Assembly: GCA_009663005.1 (NCBI GenBank)
Contig: CM018897.1
Location: forward strand, 8,486,521 to 8,516,520
Source: Actinidia chinensis
Lineage: Eukaryota; Streptophyta; Magnoliopsida; Ericales; Actinidiaceae
Direction: 5' to 3'
Length of the DNA stretch: 30,000 nucleotides
Shown here: positions 10,546-21,569 of the stretch, piece after piece
Numbering within the stretch: position 1 is the stretch's first letter
How the letters are laid out: each line of letters begins with the position of its first letter
Notes under the pieces: generated by a model
Seen by the model: only the letters and a program-made list of their open reading frames with translations
Databases searched by the model: none
Told to the model about the DNA's origin: nothing
Position numbers and translations under genes: made by a program

Positions 10546-11448
10546 TTGAAGCAGTAAAGTATGGATCACAGACGCGTTAGAACGCCAGGGGAGGCAAATT
10601 TTTCATAGGATTGAGCGTAGCCAGACTGAGGGTCTTGACTCCAATGGAAGAGACAACTATTCTGATTAATTTGCATCTGTCCATTGGATGTGGCAACAGG
10701 ACACCCAATGTGAAAAATGAGAATATGTTCTGAATTTTGACCTTGGGCTTGATTTGAAAAGTTTTATTAAGGTAATGTGTTTTGCAGTTATCACTTTATA
10801 TTTCATGGTTGCAGTTAATCCGTCTGTGGTACACATTATCTCGGTTACATTATCTCGTTTGATGATTTGTTCAAGAGATATTATGAATTGCTTCTCATGA
10901 CAATTTTTTGTGATTGCCTATTGATTACTTTACAGTAGCTATAGCTGCCTTCTAAAAATGAAAAATACTGTGTTAAACTAGTTGCCTATTTTTTTATATT
11001 TTAAAAATGGTAGCTCTGAATGATCTTGGTATATTCTGAATTTCGAAGCTGGTCTTGTAAGCAATTCCCTGAATTGGTCTGCTTTTAAGTCCATCTCGAT
11101 CCCCCTCAATAAAGAGGTTCTATTTTTTTCCCTTTTGTTCTCTGTTCTTTGAACTCGGACTAGGTGTTCTCATTCCAATTTCTTGTTTCTAGAGAAATAT
11201 GAAATGGAAATTAGATTTTTTTTTCATGCATGCTAATCCCCACCAAAGCATCATTTCCATGCCTATGAAATCAGAATTTTCTCTTATCATTTTGCAAATA
11301 TTTTGTCGAGGTCATTCCCGTCACGAGTTCATCTCTCTATTAGTTCCTTCAGTTTTATCTGTTGCCAAGCCTCCTGTGAAATTAATATGCAGAAAGATTT
11401 AAATGTGGGTTTTTAGCATTACCAAAATGTTGGTTTCTTTGTATTGAA

Positions 11449-11745
11449 GCCAAGCTCTGGCTTTCTTATTGACCTGGACAGGTTTTATTGGGCAAAAAAA
11501 GTGTTCCATCGAATTATAGAAGTAAAATACATTAGTAATGGCTTCTGAAGAATGCTTCGCATATTTGCCTGTGGGTTTTATTGTTTGGCTGGTGAAAAAG
11601 CCAAGCTCTGGCTTTCTTGTCTGGACATGTTTTATTTGGCAAGCAAAATCATTCTAGAGAATTATAGAAGAAAAACACATCAGTAATGGCTTCCAAAGAA
11701 TGCTTTTGCATATTTGCATGTGGGTTTTATTGTTTAGTTGGCTGA
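11449..11745. repeat. 151-bp tandem duplication (copy A only)
   Basis: Copy 1 begins at 11449 and copy 2 at 11600, each with gccaagctctggctttctt and ending near tgggttttattgttt. The two differ at scattered bases. Copy B has a single unit at 27039-27185, so either A gained a copy or B lost one after their split. Confidence 0.75.
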
Positions 11746-12396
11746 AACCTTGAACATATCGAACTCCATTGGATTGTTCTTCGCTTGGTTGTGCATACAT
11801 GGCTTTCGAAGTGTGAGCTAATAGCTAACTTTTATTTTGGTTATAGTATTGTAAGACTTACAAAGTGATAGCCAACGGGCTGGGTTCCAAATTTGGAGCT
11901 TTGCTTTATGTATACTTTTCCAAACCTTCTAGTTTATTAAGCTTTCAGTCTGTTTTTGTCTTTTGTTCATGCTATGTTCTAATTTAATCTGCATCTTCTT
12001 TTCTCCTCACCCTATTAGCTTGATAACTCCAGGCAATTTGTTGTGGAACCAACTTTTGAAAGCAGCATCTATGAGCTTATGTTTCTTTTAGAGGATTTGA
12101 ATCATGCTAGCTGGTCGGTATTGTTTTGAGGATACTTGGGCAATGTGAAAATTTACGAGTTAATTTTTATTTCATTTTAAGCAAATACTTCTTTTTTTAT
12201 CTATTACAAACTAACAATTTTTTGCATGCAGTTATTTCACACGCACTACCATCTTTAGAAGGGGATTCTTCAGTGGTTGAGGTTAGAAAAGCTACTTGTT
12301 GAGTTGCCTTGGTGAAGATTCTTTAATTCATGGCCAAGTCAGTCAATTAGTTTGCGGCTCCTTTAAATTAGTTCCAATGAGAAAGAATTACACACA

Positions 12397-12802
12397 ATTA
12401 GATGTCCCAGAAGAGTAGCATTGAAAAAACAAACAAGTCATTGCACATATCATAAAGATCATATCCTATGCACAATAATGTCGCTTACGATGAGTTTGGA
12501 AGAAATAGTATTATCTCCCACTTTTGCACGTATGTTGATTCTTGTGATTGGAACCAAAGGCAACTATGGACCTCATTATCAATGAGGCTATGTTTGCTTG
12601 CCGGACAAGACAAGGGGATAGAGAAATATCCTATGTTTAGATGGGATGGGATTGGAGTGTTATTGTACACTTGATATTTTTGTTTATAATTTTTATCCTA
12701 TCCTACTCTATCCCACCTTCCCTACGGGATGAAATTATTCCACTTCCATGGAATATAATGTTCTATCTCATTACACGATTTCATTGTTAAATCGTGCAAC
12801 CA
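12397..12802. mobile_element. Copy-A-specific insertion of about 405 bp
   Basis: In copy B the flanks are joined directly (attacgcacaaatgtggg, about 27834-27852). In copy A they are separated by this segment, found between acacacaa and aatgtgggat. The interior has gatgggatgggattgg (about 12639) and, in partial inverted arrangement, cctatcctactctatccc (about 12699), hinting at a MITE. No clean terminal repeats are visible. Deletion from B is the alternative. Confidence 0.4.
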
Positions 12803-12927
12803 AATGTGGGATAGACAGGTCTCATAAATAACTAATTCAATCTCCTCTTTTTAATCCCCTAAAAAAGGGCACAGTGGATACGTTGGATTTGCAAAAAAAC
12901 GATGGAAAGTGCAAGAAAGTTTTTTTT

Positions 12928-13324
12928 TTGTTTTGTTTGCTTAGCAAAAAAGTGCTTGAAAATAGTGGAAATTAAACTTACTGATAAAGTTAATTTTAGT
13001 TTCCCACGAAATGTACATGGAAATCTTATTATTTTCCCATGAAACTTAGTCTCGTTATTTTAGCATTCCACTACTACCCATAATCCATATTGCAAGTCTT
13101 CTACTGTTATTTACATCCAATTACAATTTGTAAGATCTTCATGCTCCCATTGTAACTTTGATCTTAGTGGTGACGTTGAGATTTTTTTTAAGTGTGTCAA
13201 TGTGTTACTTTCTAACATTTTCACTTCGCATATTGTTTTTCTTTGTAATCAACAGATCCTATCATTTCTCCATTATCTTTCTCTTTCTAATCAAACGGAC
13301 CCTAATAAAGATTAAGGCACATAG
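12928..13324. other. Spacer between copies A and B, no feature seen
   Basis: AT-rich sequence with a poly-T patch (12920-12930) and no repeat partner, RNA gene or coding potential that I can recognise. The left neighbour (12803-12927) still matches the end of copy B (27847-27968). Confidence 0.5.
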
Positions 13325-13600
13325 GAATCTAAAAAGTACTTAACATAAGTATATTGTTGAAAAAGCACTATCCATGCAATTATGTCCTTTGCATCTCCTT
13401 ATCCCTAGATTCTCTTGCGCTATGCCTGTCTTGTAGATCAACTTGCCTTTTCTTTCAGCTATGCTCTGGTGACTGCCCATCTTTACTTATTTTATTTTAT
13501 TCCTTCATTTGTCATTGTTTCAACCATTTCTACTATAGATATCTTTTTATTTTCTCTCTCTGTGTAATTTTTCTCATTTTTATGATCTTGTACCTGGGTT

Positions 13601-13828
13601 GCCCAATGATGGAAAATCTTATTGTATTGACTATTGAGCAGTTTGATGGTTTCTATTTATCACAAGCGTTTACAAATGACCATATCCTCTGCCTTCACAA
13701 ACTCAGGGAGTGTCAGTGCAATTTATCCTTTTAATTCGTCATTGTTTGATGGTGTGCAAAGGCTTTTGATGAATCCTATATTCTAACTAACCATTGACTA
13801 TTGTCTCAGAGTAATGAGATCTGAGGGC
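13601..13828 (+). ncRNA. C/D-like repeat family 1, well-preserved copy
   Basis: GCCC-AATGATGG at 13601-13612 and atgagat-CTGA-GGGC at 13814-13828. The C-like box, the D box and a four-base GCCC/GGGC closing stem are all present over 228 nt. Compared with 2925-3141 in copy A it keeps the D box. The guide-like segment before the D box is agtaatgagat. Length exceeds the usual 70-130 nt of guide C/D RNAs, so it may be an unusual C/D RNA, two fused units, or just a conserved repeat. Confidence 0.3.
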
Positions 13829-14288
13829 TTTCATTAGTCACTTTGTTTCAAATGGACCTCCTAGTCCTATCTAGACCAAGCCAAATTCAACCCACTGTTT
13901 AAACTAACCTGAATAATAGAGATAACCGTTGGTGGTTCTATTTAGATCCTGCAGTTATGTGGCTTATTTTGCAACCTGTGCCATATGGCTACTTCTGGTT
14001 TCCATTATACTTGTTCTCATTTAGAGTTCGTTTTAGAATAGTATGTCATTCAACAATAAACTGAAGAAATTACAAGTATTGGTGTTATCATCTGTACACT
14101 GGATTTTGATGATTTCTTTTGTGCATTTATTAATGGAAATGCAGCATAGAAAGCTCCACGTGATCAGATCAAAACTCGTAATTCAACATTGTTTTATCCT
14201 TTGGCGGAATTCTTTATTTGAAGTACCTTGCTTCATGTTGCAATTATCCTATAATGTTTTTACTTTTCACATGTGGAATAGCTTTGAT

Positions 14289-14436
14289 GCCTGATGATGA
14301 AAAACTCATTCTATGGAGTGGTTGTTTTTGGTTTTAATTGTAAGCGTTCATATTCTTATTAATTAGGGGAGCGGCTTCTAATGATAAACCATGACTTGAA
14401 CCACATGGAATTATGATAGCTATGAGATGTGAGAGC
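14289..14436 (+). ncRNA. C/D-like repeat family 1, shortest copy
   Basis: GCCT-GATGATGA at the 5' end and tatgagat-gtga-gagc at the 3' end, 148 nt. The C-like box is perfect, but the D box has changed to GTGA and the stem is weaker. A second C-like motif aatgata lies at about 14379, before aaccatgactt. A mini-exon begins 224 nt downstream at 14661. Confidence 0.25.
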
Positions 14437-14660
14437 TCATCAAGTGTTGTTATAGTGTTTGATGTTTTTGGATGCTGGAAACTGAGGGGATTGAGTCCCT
14501 GGCATTAGGGCTCAGAAACCAATGGATACCACTTGCCCTTGAAAGTTGGTATGCTACTATTGATGTTGATCTTTGATCCTAATATTCTTTTCTCCAAAAA
14601 TTAGAAAATATTCTTTTACATGACTACTTATGAATTCTAGCTTTTTTATTCTTATCTCAG

Positions 14661-14689
14661 GGGTCTTCAAATGGACATCATTTTTACTC
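14661..14689 (+). other. Candidate repeated mini-exon (29 nt)
   Basis: The block gggtcttcaaatgg...ttactc sits between a pyrimidine-rich tract ending TCTCAG and a GTAATT donor. In copy A the equivalent (about 3731-3755) has lost the acceptor, so this copy is better kept. Confidence 0.42.
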
Positions 14690-15055
14690 GTAATTTTTTG
14701 ACTTTAGAGTTGTCTTCCCAGTTTGCCTGATCAGAGAAAATGTGTTATGGCATAATATTCCTAATCTTGCTTGGATTTATGTCTCAGTAGGGACATAAAT
14801 AATATACCGGATGAGGACCCTTCTATGTTGCATATTGCATTATGTGGAAGCAATAAGAGGCAGTCAGTATGTGCGCTTTAGTCTTGGATTTTTACTATCA
14901 GTGATTGTCTCTTGATACCTTATATTGAAGATGTGGAGTATGATAAATGAAGACTGGGCATTTATAAAATCTGTACAAAAGCTGGATTTGAGGTAATTTT
15001 GTATGGTTTTATTATCTTCCATCTATGAGAACTGAAATCCTTATTCTTTTTTCAG

Positions 15056-15087
15056 TGGCATGCAAACAAAACATTGTTTTTGTATGT
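15056..15087 (+). other. Candidate repeated mini-exon (32 nt), best signals
   Basis: The upstream context is gaactgaaatcc (branch-point-like), ttattcttttttcag, and downstream is GTAAGTACC. The possible upstream intron 14993-15055 is 63 nt and begins gag/gtaatt. The exon is nearly identical to 4121-4152 in copy A. All four splice elements (donor, branch-like site, pyrimidine tract, acceptor) are intact around it. No reading frame is conserved across the family. Confidence 0.5.
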
Positions 15088-16104
15088 GTAAGTACCTCGA
15101 ACTCGAGAGCTGCGTTACCTAAGTTTCCTGATCATGGAAAATGTGACATTTGCATGATATTTCTAATCTCGTTTAGAACACCAATAATATACTGTACAAG
15201 AACTCTTTTGTATTAACTCTTGCATTATGGTTGAAACTTTATTGGTAATGCCTACGGAACAGTTATTGGGATTTTGTATTTCTACTATCAGTAATTCCTC
15301 ATTTCTTGATGCTATAGATGAAGGTGTGAAGGTGATTAGTCAAGAACTGACATTTATTGAGTGTGGAGTCTGGACTGAAATATGGCTTTTAAATTTGAGG
15401 TAATTTTTGATGGTTTTATTATATACCCTTCATGGTGAGGCATCAAGTGAAATTGGATATTTTTCTGCATCTGACACTGGATTATTCATCTCCCCCTTTG
15501 CTCTCCAGTATTATACAATATTTTTTCATGTAAATAATTGCCAGGAAGTACATTTTAGATATATTATGACACAAAATCGCAATGGCATGAGCGCTACATT
15601 ATTGATATATCATTTTCAAAAATGGTAAATTTGTGAATGATGGAAATGCAGTCACTTGAGCGCTACATTATTTAGTTGTTTTGCACTTTTGTGCTATATT
15701 GTAAACCACATTAATTTTTATGCATGGATAATATACATAGACCTCCTCGCTTAGTTAATTATCTAATTCTACGTGTGGTTGTGTTATGGCTCTTGAATAA
15801 TATCGCTGAATCTAAATTAGTGTTACGAAAAAGTATTACTATTACTATAGCGATTAATGTATTGGAACATACATAGGAATCAGGACACATCTGAAAGGTA
15901 AAAACTAGCGATCCGACTTTTTCCCCTATTGTTTCTTCCAAGGTTCTCCCTAGGAGGGAAAAAGATGGATATAAATAACTAAAATGTAATGGAATTTAAG
16001 TAGGAAAAACTTTACAAAGAGGGCCATTATGCTTTAAGATATTTTTTACATGTTATATTTGAAAAAAAAGACTGTATTTTTGGAGAAATGATATTTACAG
16101 TCTA

Positions 16105-16469
16105 CTATAAGCCTATCACTTTCAGTTTTTTTTGGGGTCTTTTAGCCTCTCATAGCCTATCACCTTAATCACTAAACCCATACGAGTCATTATATTCCAC
16201 ATTCTTGAACTAGGAGTTAATACCATCAAGGTTTTCAACTTTTCATAACTATTCAAAATCATAGATTAAGGTACATCTACACTAAGTCCGTATCAGCAAG
16301 TTTACTTAATAAGATCCTACCTCAAAATAGCAAAAACTCCCAAAATTCCAACCTCCAAATTGGTCCAAACAAAATTTTGTGTGGTCTAAATCGAAGCTCT
16401 CGTTGCACAGAAGAACTTTTGTTCTAGCCCTTAAAATGGTGTAAACTGGGAGAGAAGATTAGAGGGAGA
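16105..16469. other. Copy-B-specific sequence, no feature seen
   Basis: Not alignable to copy A, where different AT-rich sequence (about 5125-5400) occupies this position. It lies directly left of the inverted-repeat MITE and may be part of a larger, nested insertion. No coding potential is visible. Confidence 0.4.
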
Positions 16470-16822
16470 GAGGGAGAAAGACATGGTCCCTAAAACTGCT
16501 CTCAGCCCAAAAATTACATTTTATGTCCCTCAGTAAACCTCCTTTTAACTCCTAACACGGGGAGGTATCAGCGATATCCTGTTGCTCTCAAATTGTGATT
16601 GGCCCTTGGCGGAGGATGTCCTTCCTTACAGCTTGATGGTGTTTTGTTTCTTAGTTGGATCTAGGGTTGTGATGGTGTTTTGTTTGTTAGGTGGATCTAG
16701 GGTTCCCTACCACCTGTCCTCATTTTCCAAAAGTTAAAAGGGGATTCACTTAATAGAATGAGGGACTTAAAGTGTAATTTTTGGACAAAAGCTCTTTTGT
16801 CCTGCCGACGTCTTTCTCCCTC
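16470..16822. mobile_element. Inverted-repeat MITE (copy B only)
   Basis: The ends gagggagaaagac (16470-16482) and gtctttctccctc (16810-16822) are perfect 13-bp inverted repeats. Farther inside, 16508-16560 and about 16730-16792 are also imperfect inverses of each other (ccaaaaattacattt against agtgtaatttttgg). Between them is a 34-bp direct repeat (about 16634 and 16671, ending tggatctagggtt). There is no coding capacity. I could not define a target-site duplication. Confidence 0.6.
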
Positions 16823-17289
16823 CTGCCTGCTTTCATTTAGCTTTTTCTCATTGGCAAGTTAATTATTATTGCCTATAAATGGTGTTGTAAAGGCTCTTTA
16901 ATAAATAATATTGACCTAGAGATGCTAAACTGTTGATAATTTGCTTAAAGCTGTGAGATCTTAGAGGCATTCACCAAGCACTTCATTTCTAACTGTTAAC
17001 CGATTTAGACCTAGCATCTAAGCCTAAATACATGCTACAATTTGGGCTAGCACAAGAAATAGAACTGTAGCCTATTGTGATAAGATTTGGATAAATGGGT
17101 TGAGGCCTATTGTGGTAAAACTTAACCCGTGATGATTGCTAGCATAAGAAATAGAAACAAGGTCTAATGGATTAGATCGAACTTACACATATGGGGTTTA
17201 GATTGGTTGAGACCTCTTGTGGTAAGACCCAGCCCTTGGTGATTGTGGTTGTATTATTATTGCCGTTGTATGCTACAAGTTTGAATTTA

Positions 17290-17577
17290 TCCATTACTTT
17301 TCATATTTGGTTGTGTGGTCTCTCTTCTTTAATTCTTTATAAGACTTGGCATTAGTTGATGCTTACTTAAGTCAGCTCTATGAAGAAACACTCTTAATAC
17401 TTGCACCTTCCTTATTTTTTCTCATCCAATTGCATATTTTTATTTTAATGGTATGCTTCACTCACACAAGTCAGCTTGTGAGACTTGAATTAATTCGTTG
17501 CAAATTTTGGTAAATGAACTATTTTTAGGTTCTTTTTCTTTTTTTGGTAATATATTAGTGGGTGTACTTCACTTGTT
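17290..17577. other. Copy-B-specific 288-bp segment
   Basis: Copy A passes directly from sequence like 17280 to sequence like 17578 (joined near 5855-5880), while B contains this extra AT-rich piece. It has two gtcagct words (17373 and 17471) but no terminal repeats I can support. It could be an insertion in B or a deletion in A. Confidence 0.4.
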
Positions 17578-17892
17578 TTATAAGCATTTTCTAGAATGTG
17601 GTGTAGATTCATTTGAGATCTTGATGCTCCAAAAGTATGAAATTCTTATGCTTGGGATATAGCTTTGATGTTTGTACAAGCCTTATTCAGAATTCCAAAA
17701 ACATCTTTTAGTGTCGGGTAAAAATTGAGTTATTCTTTGAATTGTTTTTTCAAAACAATCTCGAAAACAATTCAATAAAAAAGTTTGGTGTGTCCAAAAG
17801 GAAAAATAGTGAGAAAGCACAATAGTATGACCACCTATATAATACTCCGTAAGAAAGATCTATGTTAATATCATCCTTTCAAGAATCGTGGT

Positions 17893-18192
17893 TTGTTTGG
17901 AATTGTTTTTTTTTATATTTATTTTTGTGTTTTCTTGAAAACAAAATGAACGAAATGTTCGAAAAAAACTCCTAGATTTTATAACGTTTTCTTTTTTATG
18001 TGTGCGCATAAGCACTTTTCAAAAATTCAAAAACATTTTTGTACTGTTTTCTAAAACGAAATTTATTTTTTGATAATTTTTCTGACTACAATTTTTAAAA
18101 AATGTTCACTAAACTAGTTTATTTAAGTGTTTCTCAAAAAAAGATTCAATGAAAACAAAAAACACAAAATGAAAAATGTGTTATCAAACAAT
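17893..18192. mobile_element. hAT-like MITE, copy-B allele
   Basis: The orthologous position and sequence to 6160-6467. Left terminus ttgtttggaattg and right terminus gttatcaaacaa form imperfect inverted repeats. Each allele differs by scattered substitutions, which gives a yardstick for the age of the A/B duplication. Confidence 0.55.
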
Positions 18193-18473
18193 CTTTTTTT
18201 TTCCCTTTCTCTCGTTCTGTTTTCTCTCCTACCAAACATACCATAAGGAAAGCCCATTCCAAGGGTAATCCAGATATTTAATACTGTAACCAAAAGTATT
18301 CCGGACAATCCCATCCCCCTATAGATAATCCTCAATCCTTATATTACCCTAGCGTCTTCATCAACTCACTCCTCTCCCATGGCGGCTCCACCATGAAAAT
18401 GCCGATCATACGTGCATCTTAAATTTATCTATTTACATGTAAATGCAAATATACACATTATTCGCATGTGTTT

Positions 18474-18665
18474 GCCTGATGATGGAAAAATCTATATGTA
18501 TTAAGTGGTTCCATGTTCTTTAGTTGTCACTCGCCTTTATTTCCATCACCACGAGAATCACCGGTCTCATCTCTCTCTATAACCATCTATCTACCTATCT
18601 ATCTGCATATGTAAAGGCATTTGATGACTGCTAATGGATATAAACCATCAATGATATCTGAGGGC
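18474..18665 (+). ncRNA. C/D-like repeat family 1 copy
   Basis: GCCT-GATGATGG at the start and gatat-CTGA-GGGC at the end (18656-18665), 192 nt. Both boxes are intact and the terminal stem allows one G-T pair. The segment just before the D box is shortened relative to the family (atgatat instead of agctatgagat), so any guide function would differ. Confidence 0.28.
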
Positions 18666-18813
18666 CTTTGTTAACTATTATTGGATGTTCACATCTATTA
18701 CTTAGGTTGGATTATTGACGTCGAGTGCTTATTTATGGGATTTGTGTTCGTTGTTTGGTTAGATCTTGCTAAAAGTTGTATGTTTTTCTTGTTTTTTGTA
18801 ATTAGGATATTTG

Positions 18814-18880
18814 GTGAATGATGATATTTGCAATGATCTCTGAACATTATGCATTTAATTTATATGCATGTCCTGATAGA
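18814..18880 (+). ncRNA. C/D-like repeat family 2, long copy
   Basis: gtgAATGATGAtatttgc, internal ctCTGAac, and terminal tcCTGAtag at 18873-18876. C to D spans about 60 nt, within the usual C/D guide RNA range. The relative in copy A (6974) has lost the C-like box (aatggtga) and the internal CTGA. The guide-like segment before the terminal box is tatatgcatgtc. Confidence 0.28.
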
Positions 18881-19084
18881 TTCAACAATTTCACTAATAT
18901 GTTCTGTTGGATGTTGGATTGTTGACGTTTGATGCTGATTTGTTGTATTCATTTTCATTGTTTGGTTATGTTTTTTAAGGTAAAAAGCTTTTTTTATTGT
19001 ATTGTAGTAATTTGGGTATTTGATATATTATTATTGGCCTTTGAACATTACACATTTAACTTGTGTATGTTCCTCACAGATTCA

Positions 19085-19204
19085 ACAGATAAACATATGT
19101 ATTCTGTTGTACATATGATTCTAGATTGCGGATGATGAGCCCCCCCTCCCCGTCGTGTGACAGATAAACATATGTATTCTGTTGTACATATGATTCTAGA
19201 TTGC
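19085..19204. repeat. Perfect 45-bp direct duplication with 30-bp spacer
   Basis: 19085-19129 and 19160-19204 are identical by eye over 45 bp. The spacer contains a C-rich run (19139-19150). Copy A has only one version of this region (about 7245-7272). Lack of divergence suggests a recent event compared with everything around it. Confidence 0.8.
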
Positions 19205-19789
19205 CTGATGATGATGTGATTTCCAATATATTGGTAGGTTTGATGATCTTACGACGAAACTTTACTACCACCGCTATCATCGATGCCGAAAGTTATTAAA
19301 TCCATTTGGTTCAAGCAGGAATGTCCCATTTTGGTTGGAAAATGGGGCTCAGATATTAAGATTGTTTCATATTGTTTATCTTTTAGTCTATTTTGGTGTA
19401 TTTTGTCCCTTACTCTTTTATAATTTTCTGGGTGTTTATTATTACAATTTAGTTTGTTGACTGGTATGGGAATAACAATACTTTGAGGTAGTTTTGTAAT
19501 CATAACAAATTTTATGGCCTTATATAGACGGCATATGCACATTTCTTTGGGCTTTGTTCATGAAGAAAGTAAGATTTTTTTAGGTCTTTGGATTCCCTCT
19601 TGTTCCTTTTTTTGCCGGTGCAGAAATTGGACACTGGAGTTTTTCTAAAATTAATTTTTTTTTCTTTCATTTTATCGCTGTTAATTCTCAATTTCTGATT
19701 TGTTTGGCTACTTTGCTTTACAAGTTGGTAATGAGCAGTTTTATTCTAAATTCCTAAGAAGTACGCACACTAGAAATTAGTTGTTGTAA

Positions 19790-20055
19790 CTGACACTGGC
19801 ACTCCTCGAACACTCTCGGACACATCAGTATGTCCATTACTTTTTATTTTATTTTATCGAACACGTTGGGGACATATAATGGACATTAGTGTCATTCCTC
19901 TGGACGTGCGTGTCCTTGGCCATGTCAATGTCTGTGTTTGTAGGTGTTGTTTAGATAAAAAGTACAATAATCAAAGTAGGTTAACGAGCCATGAAAGACA
20001 TACTAAAAGAACTTTGCAATTCGTTTGATTTAGTTGTCTGCGTGTCCATATTCGT
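19790..20055. repeat. Eroded cggacac minisatellite region, copy B
   Basis: Counterpart of 7851-8195. The words ctcggacac, ggacgtg and gtgtcc remain, but fewer and more mutated than in copy A. Confidence 0.4.
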
Positions 20056-20369
20056 GCTTCGCAAAATTTTTCTGGCTTCGTTAATGTGTTGTGGAAAATT
20101 TATTTTTGAATAATAAACTAATGTAGCTAATAGTAACTGAGTTTCATTTTTCGCAGTCACTAGTTGTTCCATTAAGAGAATGTGGACCACCCGATTAACT
20201 ATTCCACTATTTGGGCTTGGATACTAGATCTAAATGCCTATATATTCAATGTTTTATCAACTGCTAATTTGTGAAGGCCGTATAAATTCGGATTTGAGGT
20301 TTGAGGTAATTTTGGATTGTTTTATTATCTTCCATCTATGAGAACTGAAATCATTGTTCTTTTTTTCAG

Positions 20370-20401
20370 GGTCATTCGAACACAATAGTGTTTTTACATG
20401 G
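20370..20401 (+). other. Candidate repeated mini-exon (32 nt)
   Basis: Acceptor context is gaactgaaatc...tttttttcag and the donor is GTAAGTTTC. The upstream possible intron 20306-20369 is 64 nt and begins gag/gtaatt. It is the equivalent of 8494-8524 in copy A but with a standard GT donor. Confidence 0.48.
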
Positions 20402-21086
20402 GTAAGTTTCTCAAATTCTTGAGCAGCGTTATCCAGTTTACCTGATCAGGGAAAATGACATTTGCATGATATTTCTAACCTTGCTTGGAATTGTCTAGTG
20501 ACTATAACAATAATATATTGTATGAGAACCCTTTTGTGTTGACTCTTGCATTATGGCTGAAGCTATCTTTGTAAGGAGCAAGTTATAAGGATTTTAATTT
20601 TGTACTTCCACTATCCGTAATTCTTCATTTCTTGATGCTATAGGACATTTGTTTTAGTCTGGAATAAAAGTTGGCTTCTAGATTTGAGGTAATTTTTGAT
20701 GATTTTATAATCTACCTTCATGGTAAGGCATCAAGTAAAATTGAATATTTTTCTGCATCTGGCACTGGATTATTCATCTCCTCGTTTGCTCTCCAGTTAT
20801 ATACAATTTTTTATGCAAATAATTGCTAGGATATTAATGGAGGGTGCGTACATATTAAAATGTCTTGCGGAGTTATTTTATGGTGTTAGAATAGTTATAT
20901 TCAATTTATTTTATGCTGTTATTGATGGACATTCAGCATAGAAAGCTACTCATCCTTTCAAAAGTATCTTAATTTTGCCATTATTTTTTCTTTTGCTGAA
21001 TTTCTTATCTAAAGTTGATGCTTCGTGTTGCAATTATCCTTATGTTGGTTTTTGGTTTTACTCTTAAATGGGTGAAAAACTTTGAT

Positions 21087-21300
21087 ACCCGATGAAGGAG
21101 AACTCATTCTTGTGGAGTGGTTGCTATGGTTTTCATTGGAAGCCTCCCCATCATCATTATTATCATCATCAACAGCAGCAACATCATCATCATCTTCTTC
21201 TACTATTATTATTATTATTATTTAGTTGTGGAGTGGCTTCCTATGACTAACCATAGACTTTAACCATCAATGAATTATGTCAGCTATGAGATCTGAGGGC
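21087..21300 (+). ncRNA. C/D-like repeat family 1 copy
   Basis: (A)CCC-GATGAAGG at the start and cagctatgagat-CTGA-GGGC at the end (21289-21300). The C-like box carries one change (GATGAAG) and the first stem base is altered. A triplet microsatellite of about 73 bp lies inside, which probably inflates the length. A mini-exon starts 236 nt downstream. Confidence 0.27.
21150..21222. repeat. Compound triplet microsatellite
   Basis: (ATC)n, (AGC)n, (TTC)n and (ATT)n tracts in a row, inside a family-1 element. The equivalent tract in unit C2 is 24042-24108. Confidence 0.85.
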
Positions 21301-21536
21301 TTTCCAATTTGTAATGGTTTGAAAGATTTTGTGTTGTTTTATATTTATTTTTATTTTTTTTGGATATGCAAAGCTGGTATGCTATTGATTATGATCTTTG
21401 ATCCTTTCAACCGTTCCTAAAAAAATAGCAAATATTCCTTACATGACTATTCATAGTGTTGTTATGGCTATGAGATATGTGGTATTTATCCGGTGACTTT
21501 AATTGATATCTGAAATCCTGATTCTTTTCTCCTCAG

Positions 21537-21569
21537 TGTCATTCAAAGAAAAATATTGTCTTTTAACTT
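21537..21569 (+). other. Candidate repeated mini-exon (33 nt)
   Basis: Preceded by gatatctgaaatcc, a pyrimidine tract and CCTCAG, and followed by GTAAGTTTT. The block tgtcattcaaagaaaaat belongs to the mini-exon family. The first half of the block (catTCAAA) is the part best kept between units. Confidence 0.48.

Larger units (their letters stand above)
2655..12927. repeat. Tandem segmental repeat, copy A
   Basis: The copy begins at a shared landmark (aaaaagtacttaacataag, about 2663) that recurs at about 13331. Collinear anchors with copy B include 4121/15056 (mini-exon), 4990/15930, 5440/16850, 6160/17893 (MITE), 6771/18612, 8247/20116, 8494/20370, 9981/25482, 10440/25975 (SINE), 11600/27039 and 12803/27847. 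Between named sub-features it is AT-rich sequence without coding potential. It lacks the nested 1.5 kb duplication and the LTR insertion of copy B, and carries its own insertion at 12397-12802. Confidence 0.85.

Noticed and set aside
13354..13734. Longest open frame, 126 codons, plus strand
   Set aside because: It lies in repeat sequence also found at 2690-3040, where the frame is broken. It is rich in Phe, Leu, Ser and Cys as expected from T-rich DNA, and shows no domain or start context.
13601..13828. U3 or U14 snoRNA identity for the long C/D-like family
   Set aside because: The length would suit U3, but the U3 5' end and its B and C motifs as I know them are not present, and the U14 18S-pairing boxes are not seen.
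19085..19204. CRISPR-like repeat and spacer
   Set aside because: Only two repeat copies in plant nuclear DNA; it is a simple direct duplication.
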